Assembly (NCBI GenBank): GCA_918807975.1 | Contig: OU964921.1 | Span: forward strand, 34,002,498-34,066,497 | DNA: 64,000 bases | Direction of reading: 5' to 3' | Origin: Aplidium turbinatum | Taxonomy: Eukaryota; Chordata; Ascidiacea; Aplousobranchia; Polyclinidae | In this document: positions 54,301 to 64,000 of the stretch, in pieces | Layout of the letters: each line of letters begins with the position of its first letter | How positions within the stretch are numbered: position 1 is the first letter of the stretch | Made by a program: the position numbers and the translations under genes | Notes under the pieces: generated by a model | What the model saw: the letters and a program-made list of their open reading frames with translations, nothing else | The model's database searches: none | Told to the model about the DNA's origin: nothing

Positions 54301-57300
54301 TTAAGCATCCAGTAAGTTCTGTTTTTCGTTTAAAATTCCGATTGTTTTTTGACACTTCATCTTACACCACACGCAATCAGACGCAATTTAATGATGAAAT
54401 TCTCATTTATTAACAGGCCGGAGGATTTTACAGCGCCGAAGACGCCGATTCTTTGCCCACTGCGGATGACTTGCATAAAACCGAAGGGGCATTTTACGTT
54501 TGGACGTACCACGAGGTTAAATATTTGCTTTTAAAAAATGAACGAATAACAGCCTTACAAAGTGACGTACAGTGCTCAGCTCACATCTCTCTCAGTCGTA
54601 ACCAAGATCAACAGAAAGCCGATTCATAATGCGTGGCATACATTTGTATTTTTTTCTACTGCCTTTTGTCAGTGTAGTCGAGACACTGACACACATTTGT
54701 ATCCTGAAATGATTTGTGTGTATAATGTTTAGTTATCTTTTTAGTTTTGACGTTAGAGTTAATGTATCTGCTACAAGTTTGATCTTGACAACTTTCTATT
54801 TTTTCTGCTTGGACTTCATTTTTATCATTTCTGTTCTGTGTGTAACCCAACTTCAGACTGCCAGGCCTATGTCAGAGTGACAAAGGCTAATCGTATAGAA
54901 TGGAAACTTAGGATTATATCACGTGTTCTCATTCAGATAAGAAACGTCCTGGGTAGTGATGTTGTTGGCAACGTTACCTTAGCGGATATAGTGGAAATGC
55001 GCTACGGGGTACGAAAATCTGGAAATGTTTCTTTTGATCAGGTGATTTTCTGTTATTGAATGTAAACTTTCTGTGTCGTTTTTATGTCACATAAGGAAAA
55101 ATTAACGCTGTTTTGCTTTGCCGCGGTCGTTAGGACCCACACGGGGAACTTAAAGAGAAAAACGTCTTCATCATTCGTGCAACTATTGGTGAGATTACCG
55201 AGAAGATGGATTTAGCTCCCGAGGAAGTATCGCAGTCTCTTGAGTCTGCTCGGAAGAAATTGATGGAGGAAAGAGACAAACGGCCCCGTCCTCACCTGGA
55301 CAATAAAATGATTACTGCGTGGAATGGTGAGATGTTTTCACATTCAAGTTGGTCAATTTTGTATGCATTTTGTATGAATAAATTTCCTTATTCGTGGTTA
55401 AGAAATTTGTTTTGATGTGGTTTGCCTACCCCAAGTAGGCTTGTTTGAAATAAAAATATTTGTTTTCAGACAAAATACCTTGTCTTAGTTTCGTTTCGAA
55501 TGAAACTTTCTCTTGAAGAATTTTGTTGAAAATAGTTTATTGAATAACCATTTGTTGGAAAGAACTTTTTTCATTATCAAGGTTTGAAAACAGTCCCTTT
55601 CATTTTTGATCATTGCTACAGAACAGTGCGTTTCACAACGAACTGAATCTGTGCACCTATTTCTGTATCTAGGCTTTTGTTTGCACATTGTGAGTTACTT
55701 CACGACTGTTATATAATTTCAGCTTTGATGGTATCTGGTTTCTGTCGAGCTGCCAGTGTGACGGGAAACAAAGACTACGAAGCCACCGCGACCGCAGCTG
55801 CGCGGTTCATCAAGGAACATTTGTATAATAAAGAAACAAACACTCTTCTCCGGAGCTGTTACTCCGGCGAGAACAACACCATCGCGCAAATGTATGCTTG
55901 TTTGCATAACCTCATTCACCCAGTGCACTTTACTGTAACTCAAAAGGCAAATTGTTTTTCCCTGTTTTGTGTGTCGTTGAAAGAATAGGTCTGTAGACAG
56001 TGTATCAACGTCTCAGTTTGGCGCAAATTGTTAATTTCTGAAGTACGAGGCACGCAGCTCTGCTTTTCCATCCACATTAAAAGTGCCAATTTGACAATTT
56101 TTTATCCTTTTTACAAGCTTGCTTTCAACAAAAAACCAACCCCACTACTCTTGTATAACCCATAAAAAGTACATTATTTTGTAAATCAGGGAAAAACGTA
56201 ATCTTTCTTTTGTGGCGGATAAGCCAAAAGCGGATGTAGTCTTGCATCCCCATGATCTAAAATCCCCATTATGAAGGCAAATTTGAAAATTTAATTGAAA
56301 CTGGCCATTGCCATTGATGTCACAAGCCTTATTTGTGCAATGTTTATTTGATTTTTCTTTCCTCAAAGTCGATAGCCTTTCATTAAACAACATTTATTTT
56401 TAATGGTATTCAACGAATTGTTTTAACGACTTTTAAATTGAAAACCGGCTAACGTCACACGAAAGTGCGGAATGGTTCAACCCTAGATTACTGTTTACAT
56501 TACAAATATTGTTTGTTTGTTTGTGTTCAGAGGGACTGCCATAAATGGATTCGATGCCGATTATGCTTACACTGTGAAAGCGTTTCTTGACTTGTATGAA
56601 GTAACTCATGATGATTCCTGGGTGGAATTAGCCGCCAATTTGCAGGTATGTGTAATTTTTACTTTTGAGGATAAGCATTGTCACAATTAGTCAATTTGGT
56701 GATTTGACATTTTCCTGTTCATAAAATCTTGAAATTCTATTGCTTCGCTTTAAGCCTTCTTTCATATTTTCTTTATCCACAGTTCGCACCGCTAAGATAT
56801 GTTTTCTTTTAGAAAAAGCTAACTGAGTTGTTTTGGGATGCGGAAAACGGCGGATTCTACAGCGTCACACAAGCGGATTCATCTATTCTGCTCCGCATGA
56901 AAGAAGGTAAGGTGTTCTTATCCACCGTCCGTGTAAAGGTCGTTTAATACGTACTGTACTTCTTTTTGTGCAAAGACACGCCTTTTCTATCTACGAAATC
57001 TTGTTTTCACGGTGTTTAACTACCAGTAATGGAAAAACATATTCATGTTGCTTTGGAATTGTTGATAGTTTACTACACGCGTAAAACCAATTCTCTCTAA
57101 TCTATATCATTATTAAAAATAGTTTTGAATTAAGAAATAGATTGGATGTCTTTGTATCCCTTTGAGATCCCAATTGATTGGTATTAAATTATGCGTCCGG
57201 TTTTCTGAGGCAAAAACATTGGTAAAAAATTTACCAACATGTCAGAAAACCCGAAATTATTTTCAACAAAGAACGACGTTAGGTAATGGGCAACACTGTA

Positions 57301-58552
57301 GGTTCTGAAAAGTTCAGTCATTTACCCAGGCGTCTGGAAAGCAATATTCTTTTTTAACTGGTACGTTTGCGAAGAATTGTAGGTCGTTTCGGCTCAGGTA
57401 CGGAGTGTTTGCAACGCTTTCTTTTTCTATCAGATCAAGACGGGGCTGAGCCAAGTGCCAACTCGATCTCTGCCGCCAACCTATTGCGATTATCTGCTTA
57501 TCTCAACAAACCGGAACTGCGGGAACAAGGTGAAAAGATATTCAAGGCTTTTTCAACCAGGTTGACAAACTCACCATTTGCATTGCCGGAGATGGTGTCG
57601 GCATTGCTGTGGTTACTACAAGGCCATAAACAGGTTAGTTAACTTACGTTCTTCTCCGACTGTGCCTATTAAATTCAGGAGAGTTGCCATTTATTTTTTT
57701 ATTCAATTTTTGTATTGTACTGCAGCAGTGCTGTACTTTTTGGTTTGTGTTATCTATTTTTTTCGTCAGTTGGTCGTTATCTGGGAGTTAGTCGGAAAAC
57801 AGCAAAATGGACGTAGATTTTTGTTTTTATTCCTTGTGGCAGTGCCTTGTTTTAAACTAAAGTAAAAATCATTGCTTTTTCACTGCCTGCCAAATCGTTA
57901 TTACGTAACTTTATTTGAACCAGAAAAGTTGTAGTCACGTTAAGACTGGAAGTTATGACGCAACATGTTGCAGATCGTTGTTCGTGGCAAGGCTGAAAAC
58001 GAAACCACGCAAGAGTTTATGAAGTATTTGAATTCCAAGTTTTTACCATTTAAGGTCAGTGTTGTCTCTGTGCTTTCTACTTTTTTAGTAACAAAATGAC
58101 GTAACCTCGACTACGTAGCCGAGTGGTAAGGGTTCTGGTACGACATTCGGAAGGACGTCGGTTCGACACCCAGCGAGAGCACTCGCTTATCTTTAAAAAG
58201 ACACTTGGTGACATGTCTGAAGGTTGACACGAAGATTGACTTATTTGGGCCATTCGGTGTTAATTTAAATCTTATTGGGATAAGCTTGTATACGACAAAG
58301 CAATTGAAAAGACATGAAATTGTCTTATAATTTAGTCTATGTGAGATTTGACATCTTCAATTTTCTGTGCAGATTTTAATTCCACCTGAAATCAGTTCCC
58401 CTGATAGTTACCTCTACCGCCATCTCGAGAACAATATATCCGGCTTGATGGAGTCTGGTGATGACGATGAAGAGCCTAAAGTTTTTGTCTGTGAAAACTT
58501 CACGTGTCAGTTGCCTGTCGGAAATATTTCAGATTTAAAAGAGCTATTATGA
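48383..58552 (+). CDS. SPATA20: SPATA20 / YyaL-family thioredoxin-domain protein, 16 coding exons
   Basis: Spermatogenesis-associated protein 20, family of bacterial YyaL: a thioredoxin-like N-terminal domain plus a glycosidase-like alpha/alpha barrel. Its biochemical activity is not well defined. Exons: 48383-48471, 49609-49828, 50470-50613, 50770-50829, 51241-51379, 53148-53278, 54132-54311, 54417-54515, 54937-55041, 55134-55326, 55723-55891, 56531-56645, 56813-56906, 57434-57633, 57974-58054, 58373-58552. The total is 733 codons in continuous frame. Signatures: [35 protein letters not shown] with the CxxC site; [83 protein letters not shown]; ending [11 protein letters not shown]. Vertebrate proteins are near 790 aa. 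The ATG chosen lies just before the conserved core; a mitochondrial presequence in an upstream exon cannot be excluded. Confidence 0.95.
48717..49015 (+). mobile_element. Penelope-like end fragment with possible spliced-leader remnant
   Basis: Inverted flanks (48717-48810 and 48930-49015) match the ends of the element at 32765-33786. Between them TATTTGAATAAG (48822-48833), identical to the last 12 of 16 spliced-leader bases, precedes CTTAACTGAAGATGATCTAG and CTAGCTGATCGAAATC, which has a hammerhead-like order with a CTGAAGA box. At 48930 TATTATAG precedes GCTTGAAAAGGGCTA, the acceptor-ribozyme pairing seen at 33669. It lies in SPATA20 intron 1. Confidence 0.55.
49122..49330 (-). mobile_element. 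SINE, family B, degenerate copy in SPATA20 intron 1
   Basis: It shares GCTCAATCTTGGC, GGTTACTGAGGTTGAC and TTGCTAAAGTGCAC blocks with 44110-44390. The pol III boxes are not recognisable in this copy. Confidence 0.5.
50047..50452 (+). mobile_element. tRNA-derived SINE, family A, split by a foldback insertion
   Basis: The head has TAGCCAAGTGGTGAGAAC (A box) and GGTTCGACACC (B box). The tail has GATTGGCTTCCTTGCC and GCCTGGATACGACAAAC. The body is interrupted at CTGAAGGTGG by the 50170-50356 element. It lies in SPATA20 intron 2, just upstream of exon 3. Confidence 0.85.
50170..50356. mobile_element. 187-bp foldback element with 10-bp duplication and telomere-like repeats
   Basis: CTGAAGGTGG is repeated at 50160-50169 and 50357-50366 within the SINE, marking the borders. 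The ends carry inverted TCGGTGAGTCCGAT blocks. The centre has CCTCTAACCCCTAACCC and CCCCTAACCCTAAAAC, which look like short C-rich telomere-like repeats. A 9-10-bp duplication suggests a Mutator-type mechanism, but nothing codes for a transposase. Confidence 0.75.
53284..53500 (-). mobile_element. tRNA-derived SINE, family A, in SPATA20 intron 6
   Basis: The inverse orientation of the family: plus strand TTGTCGTATCCAGGCTTA..., GGAAGCCAATCTTCG, CCTTCAGGCATGCC, then the tRNA-like head ending CTATACAGCCGACA. The B box is altered. It starts a few bases after the exon 6 donor. Confidence 0.75.
54023..54077. repeat. Partial hairpin MITE, TACATTGATTCAAC family
   Basis: AATATTGAATCAACGTCAAA, then GGGACTGGATTGCTGTCTAGG, corresponds to the right half of the family palindrome. 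The left half is missing. SPATA20 intron 6. Confidence 0.55.
58108..58305 (+). mobile_element. tRNA-derived SINE, family A, in SPATA20 intron 15
   Basis: A box TAGCCGAGTGG and B box GGTTCGACACC are intact. The body includes CTGAAGGTTGACACGAAGAT and a tail with TTGTATACGACAAAGC. Sense orientation relative to SPATA20. Confidence 0.85.
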
Positions 58553-58662
58553 CGTCACACAACAACGAACTGATGTACGTTGTTGGTTTGTGGCTTGGTT
58601 TCTTCAAATCTACAGATATTTTAACTTCTTTTTAGTTCAGAAAATTATGATTTATTACCTTA

Positions 58663-59205
58663 TGCCAGCGGTTTTCAAACTTTTTTGATCTACGGCACAC
58701 CCAAAGAATTTCGGAATCTATCGCGGTACATTGCCTTCCTACGTGATTGTTTTTTGTCGAAATAGCGCTTTTCACCCACGCTTTAGTCGAAGCTGCTACG
58801 TTGAACAAACTATAAGAGGTTTTAAGCTGTATTCTAATCAATGTATGCCAGTAAAATCATTTATTTTTACTGCAATGCGAGCAGTGATGGCAGGGTGGAA
58901 ATTCCTGTCCACGTGAATTCGCATTGCAAATAATTGTCGCGATACTGTCGAGTAACTGATGTAGACATTTTTGGTGGCAGCTCCGTTTTGCAAAGGTCTT
59001 ATGATCAAGCGATCTATGCAGTTTATTGTCGGCAATTTATACTTTAGTAGCCTACCGTAGCATGAAAGCAAATGCTCTCTTCTAAACAAAGGCGTCACTT
59101 TGCAGCTTTCCGCTACGGCCGCAACATATCAGACTTCGCGGCACACTTTCGACCCTCTTGTGGTACACTCGTGTGCCGTGGCGCATAGCTATGGAAAGCT
59201 CTGCT
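58663..59205. mobile_element. Possible hAT-like MITE near SPATA20 3' end
   Basis: CAGCGGTTTTCAAACTTTTT and a following CTACGGCACACCC at the left resemble common hAT termini. At the right GTGTGCCGTGGCGCATAGC is an inverted match to the GGCACAC segment. No target duplication was found, so the limits are approximate. Confidence 0.45.
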
Positions 59206-59290
59206 CTACAGAAAGAACTTTAGCCAACGTTTAACCGCACGCCTTTGCAAGCTACTTCGTAATCTTGCATGCCTTTTATTCTACAGCAAC

Positions 59291-60005
59291 CAGGCGCGGA
59301 TGTAGGAGTTTTTTTTGGGGGGGGCCAGAAAATTTGAAAATGAATTAAAAAGTAAGAAAAAGAAAAAACAGCTGTGACCAACCAGTGGCGTAGCCAGGAG
59401 TTTGGGGGGTTTGAAGGCCGGCGGGCGAAGCCCGACGGCGTGTTCGCCAAAGGCGACACCCAGCGGCGGGGCCATGCGGCACCCAGGGCCATGCGGCACC
59501 CAGCGGCGGGGGGCCAGCGCCGCGACACCCAGCGGCGGGGGGCCTGGGGGACCTCCCCCAGAAAATTTTGAAAAATTACTTTGAATTTGGTGCATTCTGA
59601 GAGCATTTTCAACAAAAATATGGGTATAAATATTCCTGTGAAATGGTGCTGTCCGGTGGCATAGCAAAAGGATAAGATCGTGTTTTTTTCGGTAATAAAG
59701 CTAAGTCTCTATGTTTTCTTGTTGCTAATTCCTGGCTGAGATGTTTGAATGTTTGGTATTGGCAAAACTCGCTCTTTTAATGCAGTTTCGCTTAAAACTA
59801 GGCAAACTTTGTTTTAGAGACATGGAGACTGAAAGCATCATTCTCAATATCGTGACGTCACACGCGTGACAAAGGGGGGTTGTAAGTCCGCTGTGGGACT
59901 AATATCAGCTGTTTAGAAGCATATCAAACCATTCAACAATTTCTCACCAAATTTCGGGGGGGGGGCCCGGGCCCCTTGGGCCCCCCCCCCATAGATCCAC
60001 GCCTG
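59291..60005. mobile_element. hAT non-autonomous element with GC-rich core
   Basis: Left end CAGGCGCGGATGTAGG, right end AGATCCACGCCTG, and ACAGCAAC duplicated at 59283-59290 and 60006-60013. Inside, a second terminus-like word (CAGTGGCGTAGCCAGGAG, 59393) and a GC-rich block with repeated ACCCAGCGGCGGGG and GCCATGCGGCACCC (59458-59545) suggest an older insertion within it. Poly-G/poly-C tracts lie near both ends. Confidence 0.88.
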
Positions 60006-62982
60006 ACAGCAACCGTCGCATGTTTTTAATCACATATGATTAGTGGACTCACAGGCGATTTTGAATTGTTTTTCTTGTAGTCTACTCTCTACGCAGCATG
60101 TCAAGTGTTTTCTGTTTATGAAATTTTGTGCAAGCTTTGCAACACAGTAATAACCTTTGGATGCGACGTATCCGTTGTTTTAAGTTGAAAATATAGGCAG
60201 CATTTTCCGAAAAACACTGACTACTCCCATTTAAAAAAAATAAATGATCTGTATCTTATGTAGCGAGTTCTTCACAAGATCAAAAATGCGTATTGTCCTG
60301 ACTTCCACACTGTTTTCTATGTGATTGGGTGGCCCAGTTCATACGTAATTTGTTTTGTCATCATCGTGGTTCTTTTGGATCAATCATATTACGACGACTG
60401 CTGTTTGGTTTCGAACTTTGCTTTTTGTAAAAAATACACGACATTTTTGAGATGGTTTAGTAAATTTTTGAATTCATTTGAGTTTGTGTCCATGTGATGT
60501 TGAGGTAGGCCTATAGTCCTATCATTACTGCAGACAGGACGCCACTGATTCGACCTTAACGTCCCCTCAGTGCACTAATTATTACCTTAAGTAACGCAGC
60601 GTGGTGATTTTTCCATTTGTGATACGCAAGGAATCACATTTGAGTAGGCTGCTGCACTTTTACCCATCTTACGAAAGTGCTCAAATTGCCAGAAAAGCTC
60701 TAAATACGGCCTTACGTGATTTAAGCTGTTGAATATCGAGCTTCTGTGGCAGGTATTTACATCATTTTTTACATTTCAAATAGCCAAACAAACTGAAATG
60801 AGAGCTCTAAAACAATCGTGCCAGAGGGTAGGATCGGTGGTGGTACCTTCCGATTTTCAATAAATTTCCAATATCTTAGGCCTAGCCTACAATAAGACAA
60901 AATGTAGGCTACGATTTGAAAATGTATAATGTGACTCCACTTTCACTGAATAAAATTATTAGGCTATCAACAGTGAAAAACAAACGTAGTAGAACCTTCG
61001 TTTGGCGGCATAGCTAAAACAGAACTTTGCGTTTTTAATTTGTTATAACTTTTTTACTGGAAGCCGTATTGACCTGAAGTTTCCTGACATCACTACATTT
61101 TTAAGTTAGATTGCGTAAGCCAAATTTCAGAAAAAAATCTCTACACGTCTTTCGGGATAGAGGGCCAAGTTGTTTTTCCACCATTAACATACGGCATAAG
61201 TAGCCTACCCTGCAAGTGTACTATCGCATGTTTTATTGTTTTTGAAGAAATAATGTTTTGTTATAGTAAAAACATACAAACCAATAACCAACTTATTTAT
61301 AGTTCATTAACATTCAACGTTAATTTAGGAAGCTTTTTTCTTCATTTTTCCAAACAACACATGTTGTCTTTGCATGTGAATGTTCGTCGTAAACAGGTGG
61401 GACGCAAACCTCACAGCTTTTCTTAGTTTTACGTTGTATCCACTTGTTGTCTCGGCAGACATAGCAATTGCTAGCAATCATCTGAGTAGTGGGTTAAAAC
61501 GTCCGGGCCAATAAAAACCTTACAGAAAGTATAGGCTAAGCTAACCATGATTGTCATGCAACATGAAGGTAGCCTACAATTGTACCTATGCCGCCTATTT
61601 CAGTAGCGTAGCATTGTAAAATTATGCCGCCTGACGAGGGTTAAGCAAAAGTTGCAGCCTACATAAACATGTCTGCTGTGGTTGAAAAAAATATCGATAA
61701 TTTTTTTTTATTAGGCTATGTTTTATGTATTCCTCCACTTTACGAACAAAAAGTTTGTTGGAAAAGATTTTGTTATACAAAAAAAGATAAATTTTTTGTA
61801 ACATCTCGTTAAAACATTTCGTTAAAAAAGAAACGACGTGAAATTCTGATGTAAACTAACAATAATCAAAATGTTAGTACTGGAGCCGTCAGTGATTCTA
61901 ATCTATCCCGTGAAAATACTGTAGGTTTTAAGAAAATAGTTTATTTTTGTACTTTCCAGCTTTAAGCGAACAGTTGTTAAACTTTTTAAGCTCAAAATGT
62001 TGTTGTTGTCAGTGTCACACAGAGCAAACATATCGAACAATACTTTCGTTTAAAACAGGTCTGGAATTTCCAGCAAAAGTCACGAAGTCAATTCAGGTTT
62101 TTTTGTTTCTTCAATACTTTGACGAAAAAAGGTTTCAGAAAACATTTTAGCCCACATCCGTTTTGAACTTCTGACAAGTTTTACTACTATTTGCCTGCTT
62201 TCACTAAAATATCGTCATATCCGCTTTGGAAGCAAAAAAAGATTGTTGTAGTATTTTCATCTTGTTAGCCTTGCACTCTAACTTATTGCTGTGAAATTGT
62301 AAACACATATAAATTAATTTTCATAGCTGCAGAAAGCTTTGATTTTCTTAAAACTACAAATAAGATTTTAGTTACACACGGAATTATTACAAAACAACTT
62401 TTCTGCAGTAATTCCTACCGCTAAGTTTAACGTTTCTTTGTAAAAGCTGTTTCACTAGAAATAAAAGTACGCAAGCCAAACGATGACTAAAAGTTAAGCA
62501 TGCATTACTTCCGGTTTCCGTTGGTAGTTAGGCCACTCCGTTGGACTATGGATAGCTATTGGCAAGAGCTTATAGCCTATGGTGTGTGACACAACTTTGC
62601 AAGAAACAAACTTTGTGTGATGCACAATATTTAAGTGATATCATAGTTGCATGGTAGTGAGCTTTTGGCAATGATAAGCCTAGTAGGTATTCAACCTACC
62701 CAAAATGTTGAGGAGAAATATGTAGGCTACAACTCATTAAAGCACCCTCATTGTTAAAGCCCCTAAAATACAAGAACAAGTTATTATAAGTGGCATCTAC
62801 TTGACTTTGTTGGCAAGTTTGCGAAACAAACAAATTTTTCAACACAATTTTCACAAATCCAGGAAAAAATGTGCTTTATATCAATCTGATTCTTACAATT
62901 TCTCTAGTTTCCGCATGCACAATAAATACACGAAATTCGGTAAAAGCCCTGCATTTTTATTTCTTTATATTTACTGTATGAT

Positions 62983-63142
62983 CAGGGGTGTAGCCAGCAC
63001 AAAATTTCGAGGGGGGGTAAGCAGATAAGTGCAACAAGTCAGGTGCTGTAACAGAGTATTTTTATTCAAAATGTTTCTGGCGGAGGAGGGGCAATTGCCC
63101 TGTTTGCCCCCCCCCCCCCCCCCCCCCTTGACTACGCTCCTG
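62983..63142. mobile_element. 160-bp hAT MITE with perfect 8-bp duplication
   Basis: CAGGGGTGTAGCCAG at the left and GACTACGCTCCTG at the right are inverted. TGTATGAT flanks it at 62975-62982 and 63143-63150. A run of about 20 C lies just inside the right end. Confidence 0.9.
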
Positions 63143-64000
63143 TGTATGATTGTTATATGGGCGTGTTACCGGATCCAAGTTTCAAGAAAGTGCGAAATCA
63201 TAGTTTGTGAGCAAGTGTAGCCTACTTCTCGTTGCAAAGCGTCGCTAGTATGAATCGAGGCTAAATTTGAAAATCTAGTGACGAATGTGGAGAGGGGTTT
63301 ACGTCATCTGGTGAAACTATGCAGCAGAGGAATCGATTTCCGTGTCTCGTTACGTTCGATGATGTCATAATGGTTGCTAGCGTGATAAAAAGTCAATGAC
63401 TATTATTGCCTAACAATTGGTAATGTCAGTTTAGCGAGTAGCAGTGTGGTGATTATATCTTTCTTTTAAAAAGCATTGTGGAATTTACTAACAGTTAGCC
63501 CTGACGTTGAACTAACCCTTCACAATTGGAATGTGGATTTTAGAGCTTATTCATAAGCCGATCTGTAGTTAAAACAGACTTTTTCAACAGTCGATTTGTT
63601 GAGGACGAATGCAAAAAGTTTTTCTGGTAAGTTAGTCTGATGTGATGAAACCAATTGGTAGATTGTGTAAATGAATAAATCATATTTATATAAGCAGGCA
63701 AGTACATAAACAACAAATGCAGAAGTCTTTGTCATAGTCACTTTATTTAGACATAATTAATTGCGCGTTTTTTAAATAAGGAAGTGAAAACTTTCCAAAT
63801 GCGTAAAATGAAATAAATTTGTTACGGATACTGTAATGAAAGTTTTTCGAGCTCGTGAATAATATTTCAAAAATTTAATGATGTTTTCTAATGTATTACG
63901 CAATACAAGGTTCGAGAGTACATTTCAATTTCAACATAATTGCACCGTAAGCTAAGTCATGTTTATTTCATTGAAAGCTAAGCTACATACAGAATACTGT

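Larger units (their letters stand above)
58553..64000. other. Downstream intergenic region, no gene recognised
   Basis: After the SPATA20 stop no further coding exon with a recognisable family was found. The stretch holds at least two clear hAT MITEs, one doubtful MITE, and long AT-rich tracts. The open frames here are short and show no domain. Roughly 60010-62970 and 63150-64000 show nothing that I can name. Confidence 0.5.

Overview
The window is chordate, almost certainly ascidian (Ciona-type) genomic DNA. Three conserved intron-rich animal genes can be assembled exon by exon in frame, and most of the rest is AT-rich transposon debris. A perfect 16-base match to the Ciona mRNA spliced leader (ATTCTATTTGAATAAG) lies at 12599-12614. 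It is joined to the start of a retroelement exactly where another copy of that element has a splice acceptor.

Layout. 1-3290: 372-bp tandem repeats and unassigned DNA. 3291-17584 (+): DCP1, mRNA-decapping cofactor, 10 coding exons, 648 aa. Its intron 4 holds a LINE with at least three successively nested DNA transposons. Its intron 8 holds the spliced-leader tag, a ~0.8-kb-armed palindrome with Penelope-like reverse transcriptase sequence, and a complete hAT-like transposon. 17585-26273: intergenic DNA with hairpin MITEs, a hAT relic and a 5.5-kb hAT-like element that was itself hit by a 3.5-kb transposon carrying an unusual gene set. 26274-44565 (-): INTS4, Integrator subunit 4, 23 coding exons, 997 aa, with one intron that looks U12-type. 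Its introns carry a 3.3-kb transposon with long ORFs, a Penelope-like GIY-YIG fragment and several hAT MITEs. 44566-48382: divergent intergenic region between INTS4 and SPATA20. 48383-58552 (+): SPATA20, 16 coding exons, 732 aa. 58553-64000: no gene recognised; several MITEs.

The host genes have no evident functional link, although two act on RNA: DCP1 in mRNA 5' decapping and INTS4 in snRNA and nascent-transcript 3' processing. DCP1 and INTS4 are convergent; INTS4 and SPATA20 are divergent.

The most interesting signals are: (1) retroelement 5' ends at which spliced-leader trans-splicing and a hammerhead-like ribozyme meet; (2) a hAT-like lineage with ~400-bp terminal repeats and perfect 8-bp target duplications, two copies of which share the same internal deletion; (3) the transposon at 21731-25233, whose empty site is preserved in the sister copy; and (4) the U12-type intron of INTS4. 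Exon limits were read by eye from GT/AG signals, reading-frame continuity and remembered family sequences. No alignment or database search was run.
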